The position numbers were made by a program, and so were the translations under genes. A stretch of 64,000 bases of DNA. It comes from UBA1738 sp045655325. GTDB lineage: Bacteria > Bacillota > Clostridia > UBA1381. The stretch covers positions 27,079-91,078 of the forward strand of contig JAZOOY010000062.1 in the NCBI GenBank assembly GCA_045655325.1, in the 5' to 3' direction. Below are positions 16,644-25,478 of the stretch, piece after piece. The notes beneath the pieces were generated by a model. That model searched no databases. It was not told the origin of the DNA and saw only the letters and a list, made by a program, of their open reading frames with translations. Positions within the stretch are counted from its first letter, which is position 1. Every line of letters begins with the position of its first letter.

Positions 16644-17399
16644 AGGCAAAATGTAGTACTTTTCTATGGCATCAGCTATAGCCCAGGCAAGGCGAGCCTG
16701 ATAGTCTTCCTCCTGCAATTTCTTCTCTTCTTTGGCGTTTGAAAGGAATCCGCACTCCACTAAAATTGCGGGAATAGGCGGGTTTTTCATAAGAAAAAGA
16801 CTCTTATCTGCAGTTTTAACAATATTGATGTTTGCGTTTGTAATATCTTTTATGCGAGCCTGTATATTTTCCGCAAGGGGTTTGATTTCTGCGTGATTTG
16901 GAGCATAGAAGATACGAAGTCCTGATGCGGAATGATTAGGGAAGGAGTTCATATGAATAGAAATAAAAAGGTGTGCGTCCGAATTCTTCATTATATCAAG
17001 ACGCTTGTTCATATCGGTAACCTTTTTCTTGCGTATACTGTCATCTTCGTCTTCCCATAGTCCGTTCTCATCCGTTCTGGTCATAATAACACGAACACCT
17101 TTGGCTTCTAAAATCTCCTGAAGTTTAAGTGCAATATCAAGATTGATTTCCTGTTCAACACTTCCTGAAATACCCACAGCACCACCATCGGGAAGACCAT
17201 GACCTGCATCAACAATAACCGACAGAGTATCACCTTTAACGTAATTTCCTGCATAGGAAGAAATCATAATAAAAGTGCCACATACTATGCCGATTAAGGT
17301 CATAAAAAGACAGTAAACAAGGCACCTTCTTTTTGTAAGAACAAAAAAGTGTGGACCTTTAAGAAATGGTTTAAATTTTGTATTAAAAAAATGCATCAT
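16641..17399 (-). CDS. cwlD: N-acetylmuramoyl-L-alanine amidase, CwlD-like
   Basis: This 252-residue Amidase_3 protein removes the peptide from N-acetylmuramic acid; CwlD does this for the spore cortex muramic-delta-lactam. A signal anchor spans about residues 28-48. The zinc ligands are His67 (VDAGHG), Glu82 and His149 (SIHMNS); the catalytic Glu is Glu215 in VECGFLSN. No wall-binding repeats are attached, which fits CwlD better than vegetative amidases. The gene lies 38 bases downstream of the CBS-domain membrane protein gene, with AGGTGAT before the ATG, so the two are probably cotranscribed. The sporulation role is inferred from the family. Confidence 0.85.
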   Translation of the reverse strand: MMHFFNTKFKPFLKGPHFFVLTKRRCLVYCLFMTLIGIVCGTFIMISSYAGNYVKGDTLSVIVDAGHGLPDGGAVGISGSVEQEINLDIALKLQEILEAKGVRVIMTRTDENGLWEDEDDSIRKKKVTDMNKRLDIMKNSDAHLFISIHMNSFPNHSASGLRIFYAPNHAEIKPLAENIQARIKDITNANINIVKTADKSLFLMKNPPIPAILVECGFLSNAKEEKKLQEEDYQARLAWAIADAIEKYYILP

Positions 17400-17437
17400 A
17401 TCACCTAAAAAATTATATGATATGATGCATATTTATA

Positions 17438-18748
17438 TTATTCGTCATCTTGTACTTTTTCTAAAACTGTAACCTTTGTACTTTCAATTCTGTGGTCTTC
17501 AATTTTAGTAACTCTGATCTGAAGACCGAATGCTTCAAGCTCAGGAGTAGTACCATCGGCAGGGATTTCACCAAGTTCTGATAAAATAAGACCTGCAAAT
17601 GTGTTGTATTCTTCGATTGGAAGTTCAATTCCAAGGGTTTCTGCAACCAAGTCAATGTCACAGATACCTGCAATTTTCCAGGTGTTTGAATCAAGCTGGA
17701 TTATGTCTTCTTCACGAACTTCGTCATCTTCTGCAGATAGTGTTCCAACGATTTCTTCCAATAGGTCAGACATTGTGATAATACCGCCAAGACCACCGTA
17801 TTCGTCTAAAACAACTGCGAAATGGTTTTTAGCCTTTTGCATCTGGCGGAACAAATCATCTGCCTTGATTGTTTCAGGAACAAAGAACGGTGCTCTTAAA
17901 ATCTTGGTAACATCACCGTCTGAGAGACGGGTTTTATAGTAGTCGGTACTCTTTAGAATACCAACAATATTATCAATGGTTTCTTCACAAACAGGGTAGA
18001 TAGTATGATTGGTGTTTGCGATAATATCGCCCCATTCGTCCTTTTCGTCCATCCATAAAATCTCTGTGTCGGTACGGTGGGTCATAATTTCCTTAACCTG
18101 CGTATCGTCGAGCTCAAAGATATTATGTATCATCTCTTTTTCGTCCTGGTCAATAGCTCCGCTTTCACTACCCATATCTACCAAAAGACGAATTTCTTCT
18201 TCTGTAACTTCCTCTTCTTCGTCATTAGGCTTTATGCCGAAAACAAGAAGAAAAATGTTTGCGATAAAGGTTAAGATTACGGAAACAGGAAGTCCTATAT
18301 AATATAGGAACTTAATAAGTCCTGATGCCGAAAGTAGTATGTTGTCGCCTTTTAAGTAAGCAATACGCTTTGGCATATAGTTACCGAAAATCAGAAGTAC
18401 AGCGCCTACGATTACAAGGCTTAAAACAATACCCAACACCTTGTCCATAGATGCAAAAAGAATCTGTGGTAGGGTAGTAACTGTAATTGCGGCAAGAGAT
18501 AGTTCGAAAAGAACTGTCAAAACCTTTAAAGAATTACATAGCTTACTTGCATTTTCCAATAAGAATACTGCGTGCTTTGCACCACTGTTTCCTTCGGAAG
18601 CAAGCCTTCCTAATTTTGCCTCATTTGCGTTTTGAACAGAAGCTTCAAGACCACGCAGTATACCGGTCAAAACTATCAAAATACAAATCCATAAACATCG
18701 AGGGGGAAGAGAATCCAAAACCATCATCCTTTCATAAGTAAAAAACAT
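17438..18748 (-). CDS. Hemolysin/CorC family membrane protein (CNNM, CBS pair, CorC_HlyC)
   Basis: This 436-residue protein begins with a CNNM (DUF21) membrane domain of about four helices (residues 10-170), followed by an acidic linker (DEEEEVTEEE), two CBS repeats (residues about 200-330; MTHRTDTEILWMD, ILRAPFFVPETIKADDLFRQM, VLDEYGGLGGIITMSDLLEEIVG) and a C-terminal CorC_HlyC domain. Relatives are linked to Mg2+ or other cation efflux (CorC, YhdP/MpfA). The start is uncertain: ATG 18748 sits close to the predicted transcription start with a weak site, and two ATGs 21-24 bases downstream follow GAAAGG closely. It heads an operon with cwlD. Confidence 0.88.
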   Translation of the reverse strand: MFFTYERMMVLDSLPPRCLWICILIVLTGILRGLEASVQNANEAKLGRLASEGNSGAKHAVFLLENASKLCNSLKVLTVLFELSLAAITVTTLPQILFASMDKVLGIVLSLVIVGAVLLIFGNYMPKRIAYLKGDNILLSASGLIKFLYYIGLPVSVILTFIANIFLLVFGIKPNDEEEEVTEEEIRLLVDMGSESGAIDQDEKEMIHNIFELDDTQVKEIMTHRTDTEILWMDEKDEWGDIIANTNHTIYPVCEETIDNIVGILKSTDYYKTRLSDGDVTKILRAPFFVPETIKADDLFRQMQKAKNHFAVVLDEYGGLGGIITMSDLLEEIVGTLSAEDDEVREEDIIQLDSNTWKIAGICDIDLVAETLGIELPIEEYNTFAGLILSELGEIPADGTTPELEAFGLQIRVTKIEDHRIESTKVTVLEKVQDDE

Positions 18749-18780
18749 TTATATTATCCACACCCGTGGGATTCAACTAC

Positions 18781-18809
18781 ACTATACCAAACATTACGGC
18801 AAAAGTCAA
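18781..18809 (-). promoter_or_regulatory. Promoter for the CorC-type protein and cwlD
   Basis: Minus-strand TTGACT, 17 bases, TATAGT with extended TGG. Confidence 0.7.
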
Positions 18810-18811
18810 CA

Positions 18812-20536
18812 TTACTTGTAGAAACCAATCTTTTTCAAAAGTTTAAGAATTTTAACTCCTGACGGAAGTTCCTTAACTTCATCTTCTGAAAGTGTTTTCT
18901 GTGCAAAGATTAGCACGAAGTAAACAATTGCGCCAAGACCGATTGCCAAAGCAATTGAAATTAAATTACTGTTAAATGCCATCATCGTAAGGCTATATAC
19001 ACCAAAAGCGGTTATTCCCATACATAAAACAGAAGTTAAAGGCTTTACAATGTACTTTACAGGATTAAGCTCAAGTTTAATAACTTTCTTTAGCACAGAG
19101 AAACTGTAAACAAAAGAAATAACCTGACAAACTATAGAACTTATCGGCGCACCGTAAATATTGATTTCTGGGCGTCTTATAAGAATTACGTTCAAAATAA
19201 ACTTTGCGATACATCCAAGAAGAAGTCCCTTTGCAGGCGTGAAAACCTTTCCAACACCCTGAAGTGAGCCTGATAAAGTCTGATTTAATGCAGTAAATAT
19301 CATAGCAACAGAGCTTATCTGCATAAGGTCATATCCAAGTCTTGCATTGGGATATAAAAGGCCATAAATAGGCTTTGCAAGAGCGATATAACCAACAGCG
19401 CAAGGCAGTGCAATCAGCATTGAAATAAGGAATGAGTATGATACCTTACTTGCGGCAGTTTTGTTGTCGCCTTTTTTCAATGCACCTGCTATAACAGGCA
19501 CTAAAACTGTTGAAAATGCGATGTTAATGGAAAGCGGTAAGTTAATTAGAGTATCGCTCTTTCCAAGCTGACCTGAAAGTCTTGCAGCTTCTGCGTGAAG
19601 CTGTTCAAGTGTTGGGTTTACGATTGCAGGCATATTTCCGTAAGCAGGGATATATGTTGCAAAAGCCGCTTCAATACCACGTGTGATTGTGGCTGTGTCA
19701 ATAATTCTGTTTACCGCAGAAATAACAGAGCCAAGTGAAATAGGAATAGAAATCATCAGGATGCTTTTGAACATCTGTGAAAGCGGTTTGATTTCTGTTT
19801 CAGCAACAGATGAATTTATCTTCTCTAAAATTGCTTTTCGTCTTCTTGAATAGAAGATTACCAAGTATAAGAAGCTGAAAATGGTTGAAAGTGTTGTTGC
19901 AACCTGTGCACCGGATGCCATATATGCGGCACGAAGGTCTGCATCATTTTCAGGAGCGTTTAAAAGAACTGTCATTATAAACGGCACAGATGCCATTAAG
20001 TACACGATAACAACAGTAAACAGGCATTTAAAGAACTGTTCCAAAACCTGTGAGGTACTTGTTGCTTTCATATTTTCCATACCGGTAAAGTAACCTCTTA
20101 TAACCGAGGACAGGCATACGAAAAGTATGGACGGTGCAAGACATCTTAAAACGTACTCAGTTCCAGGAAGTCTTATAACAGAAAATGCGATAAAGTCTGC
20201 ACCAAAGTATAAAAGTCCTGATGCCACAGCACCAACAATACCGAAAAGAAGCATTGCAGATTTAAAAATCCTGAAAGCCCCACGATAGTCGCCTATGGCA
20301 TTTCGTTCTGATGTCATTTTTGAAATGGCGTTTGGAATGCCGATAGAGGATATGGCAAGTAGTAGGGTATAGATTTGGAAACCTGAATTTAAGTATCCGT
20401 TTCCAAGGTCGCCAAACCCTTTAATATTAGTAATAACAACGCGGTACACCATGCCAAGAAGCTTAACTGCAACTTGTGAAAACATAACAATTGCCACGTT
20501 GGCCATAAAAGATTTTTTCTTATCTTGAGTGCCCAT
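18812..20536 (-). CDS. Polysaccharide/lipid flippase of the SpoVB (MOP) family
   Basis: This 574-residue polytopic protein with about 14 membrane helices belongs to the MVF/SpoVB branch of the MOP superfamily. FMANVAIVMFSQVAVKLLGMVYRVV near the N-terminus (two blocks), a GFGDLGNGYLNSGFQIYTLLLAISSIGIPNAISK region and IRGYFTGMENMKATSTSQVLEQFFK (also in two blocks) are typical of SpoVB-like proteins, which move lipid-linked wall precursors; SpoVB acts in cortex formation, while paralogs act elsewhere. It is a single gene with its own promoter and AGGAGAG site. A second, MurJ-like flippase lies near 55 kb. The exact lipid cannot be inferred. Confidence 0.85.
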   Translation of the reverse strand: MGTQDKKKSFMANVAIVMFSQVAVKLLGMVYRVVITNIKGFGDLGNGYLNSGFQIYTLLLAISSIGIPNAISKMTSERNAIGDYRGAFRIFKSAMLLFGIVGAVASGLLYFGADFIAFSVIRLPGTEYVLRCLAPSILFVCLSSVIRGYFTGMENMKATSTSQVLEQFFKCLFTVVIVYLMASVPFIMTVLLNAPENDADLRAAYMASGAQVATTLSTIFSFLYLVIFYSRRRKAILEKINSSVAETEIKPLSQMFKSILMISIPISLGSVISAVNRIIDTATITRGIEAAFATYIPAYGNMPAIVNPTLEQLHAEAARLSGQLGKSDTLINLPLSINIAFSTVLVPVIAGALKKGDNKTAASKVSYSFLISMLIALPCAVGYIALAKPIYGLLYPNARLGYDLMQISSVAMIFTALNQTLSGSLQGVGKVFTPAKGLLLGCIAKFILNVILIRRPEINIYGAPISSIVCQVISFVYSFSVLKKVIKLELNPVKYIVKPLTSVLCMGITAFGVYSLTMMAFNSNLISIALAIGLGAIVYFVLIFAQKTLSEDEVKELPSGVKILKLLKKIGFYK

Positions 20537-20570
20537 TATAACTCTCCTAAAATAAAATTACAACATTATT

Positions 20571-20599
20571 ATTATACGACAATTTTTCGCCATTATCAA
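20571..20599 (-). promoter_or_regulatory. Promoter for the SpoVB-like gene
   Basis: Minus-strand TTGATA, 17 bases, TATAAT, a sigma-A pattern. Confidence 0.75.
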
Positions 20600-20647
20600 G
20601 TAAATACGGAAAAATGTAGTATTATTGTAAAATAAACGCATTTTTTC

Positions 20648-20676
20648 TTGACAATAGCTTGGTAAAATAGTAAAAT
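20648..20676 (+). promoter_or_regulatory. Promoter for hisS-aspS
   Basis: TTGACA at 20648-20653, 17 bases, TAAAAT at 20671-20676. The leader of about 90 bases contains no T-box landmark that I can see. Confidence 0.75.
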
Positions 20677-20771
20677 ATAATGTGATGTGTTGTGCACATT
20701 TTTAACACAAAAACAAGGAGATACAACATTTTTGTATTTGCCTTTATGAGTAGATATAGGAGTTGAAAACA

Positions 20772-22016
20772 ATGCTAATAACCAAAGCGCCTAAGGGCAC
20801 CGAGGACTTATTGCCACAGGATAGCTATAAGTGGCAGTATCTTGAAAAGAATTTTAAGGAGATATGCGACAATTTCGGATATAAAGAAATACGCGTACCA
20901 ACCTTTGAACATACCGAGCTTTTTGAACGTGGTGTGGGTGATACCACAGACGTTGTTGAAAAGCAGATGTATACATTTAACGATAAAGGCGGAAGAAGCG
21001 TTACACTAAGACCAGAGGGTACTGCTTCTGTTGCAAGAAGCTATCTTCAGAATAACCTTTATGCAGGTGTTCTGCCACTAAAGATGTGGTACAACGTGCC
21101 TTGCTTCCGTTATGAAAACAAGCAAAAGGGAAGACTTCGTGAATTCCACCAGTTCGGGATTGAAGCATTTGGTTCAAAAGGACCTGCAATTGATGCAGAA
21201 GTTGTGACACTTGCTTATACATTCCTAACAAAAGTAGGACTTACAGACCTTTCTGTTAATATAAACAGTATCGGTTGCCCTGAATGCCGAAAGAAGTATT
21301 CAGAAGCACTACGTGATTTCTTAAGACCAAAGTATGATGAGCTTTGCGAAACATGTAAGGGTAGATTTGAAAGAAATCCACTCCGAATTTTAGACTGTAA
21401 ATCAGAAATCTGTCAGGAACTTGGAAAGGATGCTCCAAGACTACTTGATTATATCTGTGACGATTGCCGTGAGCACTTTGAAAGCTTTAAAAAGGCACTT
21501 TCCAATATGGGAATTGACTACAAAGTGGATAGCGGAATTGTTCGTGGTCTTGACTACTACACAAAGACAGTATTTGAGATAATTTCAGGACCATTCACAG
21601 TTTGTGGTGGCGGAAGATATGACGGACTTGTTGAAGAGTTCGGCGGTGACCCAACACCTGCAATTGGTTTCGGACTTGGAATTGAAAGATTACTAATTAG
21701 ACTTGCCGAAACAGGTGTGGAAATCCCTGATGACCAGAAGCCTGACATCTATATTGCACCGCTTGGTGAGAATGCAGGCGAAAAGGCACAGGTTATCGCA
21801 TACACATTGAGAATGGCAGGAATCAAGGCAGAAACTGACCTTATCGGCAGAGGCTTAAAGCCACAGATGAAGTACTCTGACAAAATCGGTGCCAAGTACA
21901 CATTGGTTTTGGGCGACAGCGAAATTGAAACAGGAAACGTAAGACTTAAAAATATGGAAACCGGTGAACAGACCGAGTGGAATTTGGACAAGCTTTGCGA
22001 ATTTTTTAATAAATAA
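20772..22016 (+). CDS. hisS: Histidyl-tRNA synthetase
   Basis: This 414-residue class II synthetase charges tRNA-His. KAPKGTEDLLP at the N-terminus, TLRPEGTASVARSY (motif 2 region), FHQFGIEAFG, the histidine-binding blocks VRGLDYYTKTVFEI and GGGRYDGL, and motif 3 AIGFGLGIERLL are all present; the C-terminal anticodon domain runs from about residue 320. I choose ATG 20772 because AGGAG at 20758-20762 lies 9 bases upstream; the in-frame TTG at 20763 directly abuts that site. aspS follows after 18 bases, the usual hisS-aspS operon. Confidence 0.95.
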   Translation: MLITKAPKGTEDLLPQDSYKWQYLEKNFKEICDNFGYKEIRVPTFEHTELFERGVGDTTDVVEKQMYTFNDKGGRSVTLRPEGTASVARSYLQNNLYAGVLPLKMWYNVPCFRYENKQKGRLREFHQFGIEAFGSKGPAIDAEVVTLAYTFLTKVGLTDLSVNINSIGCPECRKKYSEALRDFLRPKYDELCETCKGRFERNPLRILDCKSEICQELGKDAPRLLDYICDDCREHFESFKKALSNMGIDYKVDSGIVRGLDYYTKTVFEIISGPFTVCGGGRYDGLVEEFGGDPTPAIGFGLGIERLLIRLAETGVEIPDDQKPDIYIAPLGENAGEKAQVIAYTLRMAGIKAETDLIGRGLKPQMKYSDKIGAKYTLVLGDSEIETGNVRLKNMETGEQTEWNLDKLCEFFNK

Positions 22017-22034
22017 AAAGGACGGTATTATAGA

Positions 22035-23807
22035 ATGGATACAATGAAAGGCTTAAAGCGTACACATTACTGTGGAGAAGTAAAAGGCGTTGGCAATACA
22101 GTAGTTGTAGGCGGATACGTACAGAAAATTAGAGATATGGGAACCCTAATCTTTATAGATTTAAGAGACAGAACAGGTATTGTTCAGCTTGCTTTTGATA
22201 CCGAAACTGCAAGAGATGTTTTTGAAAAGGCATCACAGTGCCACTCAGAATACGTACTTATGGCAAAGGGCCAGGTTCGTGAGCGAGAAAGCAAAAATGC
22301 TGCAATTGCAACAGGTGATATCGAAATCTTTGTTGATGATTTGAGAATCCTTGCAAAAGCGCAGACACCTCCGTTTGAAATTACAGACGATACCAACGTA
22401 AACGAAGAATTAAGACTAAAGTACAGATATCTTGATTTAAGAAGAAAACCACTTCAGGACAATATTATGATGCGAAGCAAAATTGCAAAGGTCGCAAGAG
22501 ATTACTTTGCAGATAACGGCTTTATCGAAATTGAAACACCAATGATGATGAAGTCAACACCTGAAGGTGCCCGTGACTATCTTGTTCCATCAAGAATCCA
22601 CCACGGTAAGTTCTATGCACTTCCACAGTCACCACAGATCTATAAACAGCTTCTTATGATTGCAGGATATGACAGATATATTCAGCTTGCAAGATGCTTT
22701 AGAGACGAAGATTTACGTGCTGACCGTCAGCCTGAATTTACACAGATAGATATGGAAATGTCATTTGTTGAAGTAGAAGACATTTTGGAAATCGTTGAAG
22801 GTCTTATCACAACACTTTTCAAGGAAGTTCTTGGAAAAGAAATCACTGTTCCACTACCACGCTTAACATATCGTGAAGCTATGGAAAGATACGGTTCAGA
22901 TAAGCCTGATACAAGATTCGGTATGGAAATTCAGGATATTTCTGACCTTGTTAAGGACTGTGACTTCGGCGTATTTACAGGTGCTATCGCAGACGGCGGT
23001 TCTGTTCGTGCAATCGTTGCTAAAAACGCAGTTGAAACATACACAAGAAAAGAAATTGACCGTTTGACAGAGTTTGCAAGAGGTATTGGTGCAAAAGGCC
23101 TTGCTTATGTTCGTTGGGTTGAAGATGCACCAACCTGCTCATTTGCAAAGTTTATGAAGGAAGGCGAACTTGAAGCAATCCTTTCTCACCTTGGCGCAGA
23201 AAAGGGCGACCTTGTTTTAATCGTTGCAGATAAGAACAGAGTTACACTTCCAACACTTGGCGCACTTCGTTTAAAGGTTGCAAAACAGCTTAACATTATT
23301 CCGGAAGGCTTTAACTTCCTATGGATAACAGAATTCCCATTCTTTGAATATAACGAAGAAACAGGCTCTTGGGATGCTATGCATCACCCATTCACAATGC
23401 CTATGGACGAATGCATTCAGTACCTTGATTCTGATCCTGAAAAGGTTATTGCAAAGGCTTATGACCTTGTACTAAACGGCACAGAGCTTTCATCAGGTTC
23501 AATCAGAATCACAGACTATGAACTTCAGCAGAAGATGTTTGAGGCTCTTGGTCTTACAGAAGAAGAAATCGAAGCAAAATTCGGATTCTTGGTTGAAGCG
23601 TATAAGTATGGTGCAGCACCACATGGTGGTTGCGGTATCGGTCTTGACCGTTTGGCGATGATTATGTGCGGAGCGGATAGCTTAAAGGACGTTACAGCAT
23701 TCCCTAAGGTACAGAACGCATCAGAACTTATGTCAAATGCACCTGGTCTTGTTGACGAAAAGCAGCTTGAAGAACTTGCAATCGCTATAACAAAAAGTGA
23801 CAAATAA
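22035..23807 (+). CDS. aspS: Aspartyl-tRNA synthetase, bacterial type
   Basis: This 590-residue class II synthetase has an N-terminal OB fold (VVVGGYVQKIRDMGTLIFIDLRD, split by the usual strand pattern), motif 1 near FIEIETPMM, motif 2 FRDEDLRADRQPEFTQID, a bacterial GAD insertion from about 290 to 420, and motif 3 GCGIGLDRLAMI. It has the full bacterial length. Without gatCAB in view, its tRNA specificity (discriminating or not) cannot be told. It is cotranscribed with hisS; AAAGGAC lies before the ATG, and no terminator is obvious before the uraA promoter 15 bases on. Confidence 0.95.
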   Translation: MDTMKGLKRTHYCGEVKGVGNTVVVGGYVQKIRDMGTLIFIDLRDRTGIVQLAFDTETARDVFEKASQCHSEYVLMAKGQVRERESKNAAIATGDIEIFVDDLRILAKAQTPPFEITDDTNVNEELRLKYRYLDLRRKPLQDNIMMRSKIAKVARDYFADNGFIEIETPMMMKSTPEGARDYLVPSRIHHGKFYALPQSPQIYKQLLMIAGYDRYIQLARCFRDEDLRADRQPEFTQIDMEMSFVEVEDILEIVEGLITTLFKEVLGKEITVPLPRLTYREAMERYGSDKPDTRFGMEIQDISDLVKDCDFGVFTGAIADGGSVRAIVAKNAVETYTRKEIDRLTEFARGIGAKGLAYVRWVEDAPTCSFAKFMKEGELEAILSHLGAEKGDLVLIVADKNRVTLPTLGALRLKVAKQLNIIPEGFNFLWITEFPFFEYNEETGSWDAMHHPFTMPMDECIQYLDSDPEKVIAKAYDLVLNGTELSSGSIRITDYELQQKMFEALGLTEEEIEAKFGFLVEAYKYGAAPHGGCGIGLDRLAMIMCGADSLKDVTAFPKVQNASELMSNAPGLVDEKQLEELAIAITKSDK

Positions 23808-23821
23808 TTTAACAAAAACTA

Positions 23822-23850
23822 TTTACAATTTGTATAATTTGTGATATAAT
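23822..23850 (+). promoter_or_regulatory. Promoter for uraA-pyrR
   Basis: TTTACA, 17 bases, TATAAT with extended TGA, just after the aspS stop. It starts a leader of about 150 bases. Confidence 0.78.
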
Positions 23851-23893
23851 TGTCGTGTTGAGTAATAAATCTTTAATCGTTTGCTGTGACATC

Positions 23894-23958
23894 GACAAGA
23901 TAGATTATACATCGTGACACTTATGCCTTGTCTTGCCTAGCAGACAAGGCATTTTTTT
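23894..23958 (+). promoter_or_regulatory. Transcription attenuator in the uraA leader
   Basis: A strong terminator, ATGCCTTGTCT (23923-23933) with AGACAAGGCAT (23942-23952) then seven Ts, ends 50 bases before uraA. An earlier GACAAG at 23894-23899 can pair with CTTGTC in the terminator's 5' arm, giving a competing antiterminator. pyrR is the second gene, so PyrR with UMP is the natural candidate regulator, but I do not see the canonical PyrR-binding hairpin. Confidence 0.65.
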
Positions 23959-24007
23959 GGTTTATGAAAGGCGAAAATATTTTCCAAAGAGAAAGGAAGT
24001 ATAAAAA

Positions 24008-25468
24008 ATGAAACTTATTTACAACGTAGAGGACAAGCCAAAATTAAAAGCTAACCTAGTGTTTGCTTTCCAGCAGCTACTATCAATCATCGCAGCTACT
24101 TTATTGGTACCTGTATTGGTTAACGCAGCAGCAGGAGAACAGATTCTAAATCAGGCAGCAGCACTTTTTGGTGCAGGTGCAGGAACACTTACTTACATTG
24201 CGTTCACAAGAAAAAAGAGCCCTGTTTATCTTGGTAGCTCATTCGCATTCATTTCACCACTAATCGGTGCTTGTGCATTCGGATACTTCGGTATCTTGCT
24301 AGGTGCAATTTTTGCAGGTCTAGTATACGTAATCATCGCAACAGTTATTAAGTTTACAGGAACAAAGTGGGTAGACAAGCTTCTTCCTCCTGTAATCATC
24401 GGACCTACAGTTGCACTTATTGGTTTGAGCCTTTGCGGAAGCGCTATAGCAAATGTTAATGGTTCAAACGCAGGCGGATATAACCTAATCCACATTCTTT
24501 GCGGACTTATCGCTTTCGGTGCTACAGTTTTGGCATCTGTAAAGGGTAGCAAATCAGCAAAGCTAATTCCATTTATTATCGGTGTAGCAGCAGGTTATGT
24601 TGCAGCAGCACTATTTACAATTATCGGTAACATTACTCAAGTACCATACCTACAGGTTATTGATTTCTCACCACTTGTAAATAACTTTAAGGAAATCACA
24701 TTTGAAAGCTTTATAAGAGTTCCTAACTTCCTTGCTATTGGTATTTGGAATGAAGGACTTTCAAAACTTAACGGCTGGCAGGGTGTTGCACAGATTGCTC
24801 TTCTATTTGCTCCTGTTGCATTCGTGGTTTTAGCAGAGCACATTGCTGACCACAAGAACCTAAGCACAGTTATCGGCAGAGACCTTATCAAAGAACCTGG
24901 TCTTACACGTACACTTCTAGGTGACGGTGTTGGTTCAATCGTTGGTTCAATCTTCGGCGGATGCCCTAACACAACATACGGCGAAAGTGTTGGCTGTGTT
25001 GCTATTACAAGAAACGCATCAGTTTCAACAATTATCATTGCTGCAATCTATTCAATGGTACTATCATTCTTCACACCATTCGTAGAATTTGTAAACACAA
25101 TTCCAGCTTGTGTAATCGGTGGTATCTGTATCGCTCTTTACGGATTTATCGCAGTTTCAGGTCTTAAGATGATTCAGCAGGTTGACCTTAATGAATCAAA
25201 GAACCTATTCGTTGTAAGTGCAATCTTAGTTCCTGGTATCGGCGGACTAACACTTAACTTCGGTGGTATCCAGATTACAGCTATCGCAACAGCTCTTATT
25301 ATCGGTATCCTAACAAACCTACTTGTTAAAGAAAAGGCAGCTCCTGCACCTTTGGAAGAAGTTATTGAAGAGCCAGTAGCAGAAGAAGTTGTTGAAGAAG
25401 TTATCGAAGAAGTTGAAGCAGTTGAAGAAGTAGCAGAAGAAGCTGTAGAAGTAACAGAAGAGGCGTAA
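24008..25468 (+). CDS. uraA: Uracil permease (NCS2 family) with acidic C-terminal tail
   Basis: This 486-residue transporter has about 14 membrane segments and should import uracil with protons. FAFQQLLSIIAATLLVPVLVN, YLGSSFAFISPL, PPVIIGPTVALIGLSL, AEHIADH (substrate-binding Glu region) and GGCPNTTYGESVGCVAITR are NCS2/UraA landmarks. Residues 441-486 form an unusual tail with 19 Glu in 46 positions in EEV/VEE repeats, while typical UraA ends near residue 430. The gene sits behind an attenuator and ahead of pyrR, which argues for uracil rather than xanthine. GAAAGGAAG precedes the ATG. Confidence 0.9.
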   Translation: MKLIYNVEDKPKLKANLVFAFQQLLSIIAATLLVPVLVNAAAGEQILNQAAALFGAGAGTLTYIAFTRKKSPVYLGSSFAFISPLIGACAFGYFGILLGAIFAGLVYVIIATVIKFTGTKWVDKLLPPVIIGPTVALIGLSLCGSAIANVNGSNAGGYNLIHILCGLIAFGATVLASVKGSKSAKLIPFIIGVAAGYVAAALFTIIGNITQVPYLQVIDFSPLVNNFKEITFESFIRVPNFLAIGIWNEGLSKLNGWQGVAQIALLFAPVAFVVLAEHIADHKNLSTVIGRDLIKEPGLTRTLLGDGVGSIVGSIFGGCPNTTYGESVGCVAITRNASVSTIIIAAIYSMVLSFFTPFVEFVNTIPACVIGGICIALYGFIAVSGLKMIQQVDLNESKNLFVVSAILVPGIGGLTLNFGGIQITAIATALIIGILTNLLVKEKAAPAPLEEVIEEPVAEEVVEEVIEEVEAVEEVAEEAVEVTEEA

Positions 25469-25478
25469 ACTTTAATAT

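Noticed and set aside
20677..20771. T-box leader ahead of hisS
   Set aside because: The leader is too short and lacks the T-box sequence and specifier stem; the same holds for alaS at 26131-26198.
23525..23815. Minus-strand ORF at the end of aspS
   Set aside because: It is a shadow of the motif 3 region of aspS and would collide with the uraA promoter.
23851..24007. Purine or xanthine riboswitch ahead of the permease
   Set aside because: The conserved purine riboswitch core is not present, and pyrR downstream points to uracil.
25328..25465. Acidic tail of uraA as a frameshift artefact
   Set aside because: The frame stays open with normal codon use, the stop lies just before pyrR, and the repeat is in phase with codons.
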